From an uncultured Collinsella sp. (GTDB lineage: Bacteria; Actinomycetota; Coriobacteriia; Coriobacteriales; Coriobacteriaceae): DNA of 9,142 nucleotides. Shown piece after piece: positions 5,595 to 9,142 of the stretch (position 1 is the stretch's first letter; each line of letters begins with the position of its first letter). The stretch covers positions 1 through 9,142 of the forward strand of contig USFU01000059.1 of NCBI GenBank assembly GCA_900554135.1, written 5' to 3'. The notes below the pieces were generated by a model, which searched no databases, was not told where the DNA came from, and worked only from the letters and a program-made list of their open reading frames with translations. The translations under genes were made by a program, and so were the position numbers.

Positions 5595-6006
5595 GCTCAA
5601 ACGTGAGCTCTTTGTAGCCCGGACGGTCGATGACCTTGGCATGGACGCCAACGGTCTCGCCCGCCATGAGTTTGGCGCGAATCTCGGGGGCCTTCTTCTT
5701 GGTAATGCCGTAGATGACGTAGGTGTACTGAGAACCCTCGTCGATATCGACGGCGCCGTAGGCGTACTTGCCATACTCCTTGAGGTAGGGCTTGTCGTTC
5801 TGCGGACCAGGTAGGGTAAAATCGATCAGGCGGCCGTGACCGGAAACCTGGACCCAGTCGGTCTTGTGGTAGCCGCAGGCATTGCAGGCAAGGTGGGGCG
5901 GAAACTCGACGGCTCCGCACTCGGGGCACTGGCGCGCCCAATAGATGCCCTCTTCAAGACCCGTGTAGAACTTCTTGACCACGGGCTCCATATCTTTGAG
6001 TTGCAT
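5584..6006 (-). CDS. DUF35 Zn-ribbon/OB-fold protein, thiolase partner
   Basis: A 140-residue protein of the DUF35 family. The N-terminal zinc ribbon has two CxxC knuckles, CPEC (27-30) and CNAC (41-44), preceded by a helix (MEPVVKKFYTGLEEGIYWARQ). An OB-fold follows from about residue 50 (GRLIDFTL, YAYGAVDI, YTYVIYGI, AGETVGVHAKVIDR) to the C-terminus. Family knowledge: such proteins bind thiolase-superfamily enzymes and help position the acyl-CoA, as in archaeal acetoacetyl-CoA thiolase/HMG-CoA synthase complexes, PhlB of the PhlACB acyltransferase and the ChsH2 domain with Ltp2 aldolase. The gene lies 38 bp after the thiolase gene, with AAGGAG seven bases before its ATG, so the two products almost certainly form a complex. 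All four zinc ligands are present. It is the last gene before the U-tailed hairpin at 5488-5547. Confidence 0.9.
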   Translation of the reverse strand: MQLKDMEPVVKKFYTGLEEGIYWARQCPECGAVEFPPHLACNACGYHKTDWVQVSGHGRLIDFTLPGPQNDKPYLKEYGKYAYGAVDIDEGSQYTYVIYGITKKKAPEIRAKLMAGETVGVHAKVIDRPGYKELTFELDD

Positions 6007-6044
6007 GAGAATACTCCTTATGGGAAATCGAAAACCGCGGTCGA

Positions 6045-7310
6045 CTACGCGACGGTACGAAGGATCTGGCAGCGCACGTTCTGAGAACCGCCAAAACCGC
6101 GCAGGAAGGCCGTCTCGGGAACCTTCTTCATCTGGGTCGCACCGGCGACGCCGCGCATTTGCTTAACGGCCTCGACGATATCGGCGATGCCGGATGCGCC
6201 ATGTGCGTGACCGAAGTTGCAACGGCCACCATGCGGGTTGATGGGCTTATCACCGTCAAAGGCGGTGCGACCATCGATCGCGTACTTCCAAGCCTCGCCG
6301 CGCGGAATATAGCCGCACTCCTCGGCCGAGACGATCTCGGAAGCCAGGAAGAAGTCATTGCACATAAACAGGTCGATCTCGTCGGGGCTCACGCCGGTAA
6401 GGTTATAGACCTGCTTGGCGGCAAGCTCGGTAGCCCAGTGCTCGTTGTGAAGCAGGCCGGCCTCGACGGCAGAGGCACCCGTGCCCAGAACCTCAATAGG
6501 TGCATACGGGACACCCATGGCCTTGGCCTTCTCCGTGGGCATCACGACAACGGCAGCGGCACCGTCGCACTTCTTCTCAAAGCCGGTAACGCGCAGATAC
6601 TGCGTAACGCGCGGGTTGTACATGCTCTTGAGATACTCGTCTGCGGTATCGAACCCAGCTGCCTTCGCGTCCTCCTCGACCGTGGTCTCGTACCAGGCAA
6701 GGGGATTCAGGACGGCACCGCGGCGAAGGCTCTTGGTAAGGCCGTTCAGGGCGTCATCGATCTGATCGGCGGTAAGGTCGTACTGCATCGAATACTCGTT
6801 GATCCAGTTGTCGAACGACACGCCAAAGGCGCCATCGAGCGGGCGACCATAAGCGCGGTCATAGATTTTATCGAGCGAGGGAATCATGACATCGAGCGTA
6901 AAGTCCTGACGAATATGGGAGGGCATATGCTCGACGGGAAGAGTCGAAGCCAAATCGCAGGCACCCGTAAGGACAACATCGTAGGCACCGGAGGCGACTG
7001 CCATCACGGCCTGCTCAAGGGCGACGTAGCCCGTACAGCAAGCCTCGGAATGATGGACAGAGCCCTTGGCACGAACGCCAAACCAATCGGCAACCTGCAT
7101 GTTTGGGGTAATGCAATCGCCAACGAGATACGGATTGGCGCTGCCGTGATAGAAAAAGTCGATATCGCGAGGCTCAAGACCGGCATCGGCAATTGCCTCG
7201 AGGGCTGCATAGCCAAATGCCTCGCCCTCGCCAATGCCCTGGGTCTCGGGATGCTCCTCAAAATCCTTGAACGGGGTGCAGCCTACGCCTACAATCGAGA
7301 CGCTTCGCAT
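6045..7310 (-). CDS. Thiolase-superfamily enzyme (SCPx/archaeal thiolase type)
   Basis: Thiolase-fold enzyme that would form or cleave a C-C bond next to an acyl thioester. From the ATG at 7310 it has 421 residues. N-terminal half: MRSVSIVGVGCTPF (1-14) and ALEAIADAGLEPRDID, then the nucleophile region SEACCTGYVALEQAV with Cys91 at the position of the thiolase acyl-cysteine. C-terminal half: NPHGG (358-362) and GHAHGASG with His368 of the family's GHPxGA(S/T)G motif. The second catalytic cysteine of biosynthetic thiolases (CxGGG) is replaced by RGFGGSQ (404-410), as in SCP2/lipid-transfer-type and archaeal thiolases that work with DUF35. The frame can extend seven codons to a GTG at 7331, but the ATG has GGAAAG six to seven bases upstream and fits the family start. 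First gene of the operon; the DUF35 partner follows. Substrate unknown: acetoacetyl-type thiolysis, aldol-type cleavage and deacylation are all possible. Confidence 0.88.
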   Translation of the reverse strand: MRSVSIVGVGCTPFKDFEEHPETQGIGEGEAFGYAALEAIADAGLEPRDIDFFYHGSANPYLVGDCITPNMQVADWFGVRAKGSVHHSEACCTGYVALEQAVMAVASGAYDVVLTGACDLASTLPVEHMPSHIRQDFTLDVMIPSLDKIYDRAYGRPLDGAFGVSFDNWINEYSMQYDLTADQIDDALNGLTKSLRRGAVLNPLAWYETTVEEDAKAAGFDTADEYLKSMYNPRVTQYLRVTGFEKKCDGAAAVVVMPTEKAKAMGVPYAPIEVLGTGASAVEAGLLHNEHWATELAAKQVYNLTGVSPDEIDLFMCNDFFLASEIVSAEECGYIPRGEAWKYAIDGRTAFDGDKPINPHGGRCNFGHAHGASGIADIVEAVKQMRGVAGATQMKKVPETAFLRGFGGSQNVRCQILRTVA

Positions 7311-7383
7311 GTTCTTTCCGAGCGTAACCACTGAATATCACATCCTAATCATGTGAAGGTGTACGGAATGATGGCGCAGTCCG

Positions 7384-7420
7384 GCCGCGAGCGAAGGTGA
7401 GAGAGCGCTCGCGGCTTTTC
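7384..7420 (+). terminator. Plus-strand terminator-like hairpin in the thiolase leader
   Basis: GCCGCGAGCG (7384-7393) pairs perfectly with CGCTCGCGGC (7406-7415), ten pairs with a 12-nt loop, followed on the plus strand by TTTTC. No plus-strand gene ends here. On the minus strand it has no U-tail and would be a stable hairpin in the 5' leader of the thiolase mRNA. Its role may be mRNA protection or stopping antisense transcription. Confidence 0.5.
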
Positions 7421-7436
7421 TGTGCCGTCACACGTT

Positions 7437-7454
7437 GAACTACTGCAGTGGTTC
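7437..7454. promoter_or_regulatory. Candidate operator: near-perfect 18-bp palindrome
   Basis: GAACTACTGCAGTGGTTC reads the same on both strands except at one symmetric pair (positions 5 and 14), centred on CTGCAG. A further GAAC at 7459-7462 makes an overlapping GTTC-N4-GAAC dyad. Size and symmetry are typical of TetR-family operators, and it lies in the intergenic region between the TetR gene and the thiolase operon, about 130 bp before the thiolase start. I could not identify a convincing -35/-10 pair around it. Binding by the adjacent TetR is inference. Confidence 0.5.
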
Positions 7455-7499
7455 TTTTGAACGTAGCTTTAGTTTACGAGGGGTTAAACGAGACGCGTG

Positions 7500-7544
7500 A
7501 GACAAAAAGCCCCGATGTGTCCCATCATATGGGACACATCGGGG
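7500..7544 (-). terminator. Intrinsic terminator of the PPTase-tetR unit
   Basis: A perfect 16-bp stem (CCCCGATGTGTCCCAT, 7510-7525, against 7529-7544) closes a 3-nt loop, and on the minus strand it runs straight into CTTTTTGTCT. It lies about 110 bp after the tetR stop codon, so the PPTase-tetR transcript should end here and the thiolase operon should need its own promoter downstream. One of the clearest terminators in the window. Confidence 0.9.
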
Positions 7545-7652
7545 ATAGACGTTCCAAATAGCAGATAAATGGCCATACTTAAATCGATTCATAGGGCTGG
7601 ATTGCTCTGAATCCGCAACCTACGCAACCGTTCATCCCTAAAAACCAGCCGT
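7545..7652. other. tetR 3' untranslated stretch
   Basis: About 108 bp between the tetR stop codon and its terminator. I see no gene, repeat or recognisable site in it. Confidence 0.4.
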
Positions 7653-8270
7653 TCACCCGAGCGGCTTTTCAAAATCGGGGATGCGTGGGTGCCAGTGGCG
7701 TGACGCATCGTCGACAAACAACGGCGCATAGAACATGCGATTGAGCGCGGCAGCAACGGTGCGCGCCTCAAGGTCGGGCCGGGCCTCGAGCCAATACTGA
7801 ATGAGGTTATGGTGACCCGCAAGCGCAAAGGCTAGATACAGGTCGAGGTCCGTTTCATCGGAAAATGTCGAGCGAAGCCGATTGCGAAAATAATCATGCA
7901 TAAAGATCGTTGCCTTGTGAGCAAACACGGGATCGCCGTTATCGCTGTTAAGCGCCAAAACTTTCGAGCGATTAGCCTTGAGAATCTCCATGCGCTTGAT
8001 CATCGTGGGCGTAGGGTCCAGCTGTGCATCGCCAAAACGAGCCTCCAGCGCAACATCATTGATGTCCTGCATATTCTGGAGCAGCTCATCTTCAAAACGT
8101 TTAACCACATCATCGACAGAGCGATAACAGCGATAGAACGTCGATTTGGATGTATGGGCAAGGCGAAGCACCTCGGCCACCTTAATCGACTGCACCGGAG
8201 TTGTCGCCATAAGTTCAAAGACGGCATCCTCGATCCGTGAAGCGATATCGTTTTGAGCGTTCAGTGACAT
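7653..8270 (-). CDS. TetR-family transcriptional regulator
   Basis: A 205-residue protein of standard TetR length. The N-terminal DNA-binding domain covers about residues 9-56: helix 1 IASRIEDAVFELMAT, then the helix-turn-helix SIKVAEVLRLAHTSKSTFYRCYRSVDDVV (28-56), whose TSKSTFYRCYRS is the characteristic recognition helix and following turn. The remainder is a variable helical ligand-binding/dimerisation domain with HDYFRNRL (125-132) and a hydrophobic AFALAGHHNLIQYWLE segment (147-162). The layout resembles TetR/AcrR members that have a short-chain or aromatic ligand pocket, but the ligand cannot be inferred. The start ATG has GGGGAGG about six bases upstream. It lies 28 bp after the PPTase gene and is probably co-transcribed. 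The likely target is the thiolase operon through the palindrome at 7437-7454, plausibly with the pathway substrate or acyl-CoA as inducer. Confidence 0.9.
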   Translation of the reverse strand: MSLNAQNDIASRIEDAVFELMATTPVQSIKVAEVLRLAHTSKSTFYRCYRSVDDVVKRFEDELLQNMQDINDVALEARFGDAQLDPTPTMIKRMEILKANRSKVLALNSDNGDPVFAHKATIFMHDYFRNRLRSTFSDETDLDLYLAFALAGHHNLIQYWLEARPDLEARTVAAALNRMFYAPLFVDDASRHWHPRIPDFEKPLG

Positions 8271-8298
8271 AGCGGCCTCCCCTATTGGCGATTGGCTC

Positions 8299-8937
8299 CT
8301 ATGCTACCCGAAAGGTGTGCTCCTTGAGGACGATACGAGGCATAGAGCGCGCCGCACAAGAGATGACGCAGCGACCGTATGTCACCGACGAAGTATTCCA
8401 TCCGCAGGGCATACCATCTTTGCGAGGGTCAATCGAAAACCCGACGCCTTCAGCCTTGAGGATGGCCTCGATGCGCGTCCACGTCTGGCTCAGGCGAAGA
8501 TTGCGTTCTTGCAAATTGGGGGCAGCGTTAATCCACGCGTGCTCGTCGTCGTTCACCATACGCTCAACCGCAACGGGAGCAATCTCATCGATCGCCTCGA
8601 TATCCACGCCAATAGGTCCTCCGACCGACCGAGCAACATCGGAAACAGCGAGGACGGCCACGCTTCCGCCATGTGAAATGGAAATAGAGGGGGCCTCCCC
8701 ATCCGCAAGCTCGATCTTGCCGAAAGCAGAACGCGCAAGCTGGATGTCGTCGAAGACACCCAGGGCGTCGCGAAGAAGCAGACCCACGCCTGCAGCTTCC
8801 TTCCGAGACGCAATTGGGAGATCCTCATTGGAGGCACGTAAGGCATAGCGTCCCGCGATTGATGCCATATCAACGGTCACGCCGGGATCGATCGCAGAAA
8901 CATCGACGAGATGCACGGTTATGTTCAAAACGGTCAA
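8299..8937 (-). CDS. Sfp-type 4'-phosphopantetheinyl transferase
   Basis: Transfers the phosphopantetheine arm from CoA to the conserved serine of an acyl carrier protein, turning apo- into holo-ACP. The 212 residues fit a short Sfp/AcpT-like enzyme. Motifs: AFGKIELADGEAPSISISHG (71-90), the P1/substrate region with SISISHG; GVDIE (110-114), whose Asp112 and Glu114 are the expected Mg-binding acidic residues; and WTRIEAILKAEGVGF (153-167), the P3 motif with Glu157 and Lys161 kept. In the usual W-x-x-K-E-A the Lys is Ile here. The start is unresolved: the frame has no upstream ATG or GTG, and 8937 is a TTG. A second TTG at 8928-8926 has a purine-rich GAGTGGGGG about nine bases upstream and may be the true start. 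Transcribed ahead of tetR (28 bp gap). The natural partner is the ACP at 5245-5478. Confidence 0.85.
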   Translation of the reverse strand: MTVLNITVHLVDVSAIDPGVTVDMASIAGRYALRASNEDLPIASRKEAAGVGLLLRDALGVFDDIQLARSAFGKIELADGEAPSISISHGGSVAVLAVSDVARSVGGPIGVDIEAIDEIAPVAVERMVNDDEHAWINAAPNLQERNLRLSQTWTRIEAILKAEGVGFSIDPRKDGMPCGWNTSSVTYGRCVISCAARSMPRIVLKEHTFRVA

Positions 8938-9037
8938 CCCCCACTCGATTGAGATGACAAGGCTAAACAGACGCTCAGAACCGCTCTTTCATGAATCGAG
9001 GTACCTTTTGCCGGCGATTTGGCGACCCATTTGGCGA
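8938..9037. other. Spacer upstream of the PPTase gene
   Basis: About 100 bp between the tRNA terminator and the PPTase gene. It must hold the promoter of PPTase-tetR, but no clear -35/-10 pair is visible. The only obvious structure is the 11-bp direct repeat at 9017-9039. Confidence 0.35.
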
Positions 9038-9039
9038 CC
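9017..9039. repeat. Two 11-bp direct repeats (ATTTGGCGACC)
   Basis: ATTTGGCGACC occurs at 9017-9027 and again at 9029-9039, a 12-bp period, between the tRNA terminator and the PPTase control region. It may be chance, a replication-slippage duplication or a tandem protein-binding site near the unidentified promoter. Confidence 0.5.
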
Positions 9040-9073
9040 AAAACAAAACAGCCCAGAGACATAGTCTCTGAGC
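9038..9073 (-). terminator. Intrinsic terminator of the tRNA-Val gene
   Basis: GCTCAGAGAC (9073-9064) pairs with GTCTCTGGGC (9060-9051), ten pairs including one G-U, with the loop TAT, followed on the minus strand by TGTTTTGTTTTGG. It starts 10 bases after the tRNA CCA end. The tRNA transcript should therefore not read into the PPTase gene. Confidence 0.88.
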
Positions 9074-9083
9074 TGCGAACATT

Positions 9084-9142
9084 TGGTGGGCGTTAGAAGA
9101 TTTGAACTTCTGACCTCTTCCGTGTCAGGGAAGCGCTCTCCC
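9084..9142 (-). tRNA. tRNA-Val (GAC), 3' part; 5' end outside the window
   Basis: Read on the minus strand, the window edge begins in the D arm (GGGAGAGC). The anticodon arm CTTCC-CTGACAC-GGAAG follows with anticodon GAC (valine), then the variable loop AGGTC. The T arm is AGAAG-TTCAAAT-CTTCT. The acceptor strand AACGCCC, discriminator A and an encoded CCA end at 9084. All visible stems pair perfectly. The acceptor 5' strand and most of the D arm lie beyond the window edge, so about 59 of about 76 nt are present. Confidence 0.95.

Noticed and set aside
7311..7331. GTG start for the thiolase seven codons upstream
   Set aside because: The ATG at 7310 has a closer, better-placed GGAAAG and matches the usual distance to the first beta strand; the GTG cannot be fully excluded.
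6159..7334. 391-codon plus-strand open frame opposite the thiolase gene
   Set aside because: The minus strand has catalytic Cys/His motifs and a good start; the plus-strand product shows no recognisable family and arises from codon bias in GC-rich DNA.
1..9142. CRISPR array, prophage, toxin-antitoxin or defence genes
   Set aside because: No regularly spaced repeats, cas genes, phage genes or small paired genes of that type are visible on either strand.

Overview
The window reads as a chromosomal segment of a moderately GC-rich, anaerobic, Gram-positive-like bacterium. An oxygen-sensitive class III ribonucleotide reductase, Pta/Buk-type acyl-phosphate metabolism and the codon bias together suggest the Coriobacteriia (a Collinsella/Olsenella-like actinobacterium). 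That placement is inference; no rRNA or other diagnostic marker is present. Every supported gene lies on the minus strand, so transcription runs from high to low coordinates.

Reading in the direction of transcription: (1) 9142-9038 holds the 3' part of a tRNA-Val(GAC) and its strong terminator. (2) 8937-7653 holds a Sfp-type phosphopantetheinyl transferase and a TetR-family regulator, closed by a perfect 16-bp stem with a U-tail at 7500-7544. (3) 7500-7311 is the control region of the next operon, with an 18-bp near-perfect palindrome around CTGCAG that is a candidate TetR operator. (4) 7310-1842 encodes a thiolase-like enzyme, a DUF35 Zn-ribbon/OB-fold partner, an acyl carrier protein, a Pta-family phosphotransacylase, a butyrate-kinase-family acyl kinase and an MFS transporter. 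Terminator-like hairpins separate DUF35 from acp, buk from the MFS gene, and the MFS gene from what follows. (5) 1741-1271 is a small four-helix membrane protein of unknown function, followed by a long inverted repeat at 1180-1259. (6) 1080-696 is a long non-coding stretch carrying the nrdD promoter with two NrdR-box-like sites and a leader of about 230 nt. (7) 695-1 is the 5' part of nrdD.

The gene content suggests one coherent unit. The transporter would move a substrate or product. The thiolase-DUF35 pair would make or break a C-C bond of a beta-keto-type acyl thioester. The dedicated ACP, activated by the locus's own PPTase, could carry the acyl group. The Pta-like enzyme would convert acyl-thioester plus phosphate to acyl-phosphate, and the kinase would recover ATP while releasing a short-chain acid. 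No reductase, dehydratase, acyl-CoA dehydrogenase or CoA transferase accompanies them, so this is neither the classical butyrate pathway nor a full beta-oxidation set. The substrate cannot be read from sequence. I regard this six-gene cassette plus PPTase/TetR as the candidate undescribed system of the window.
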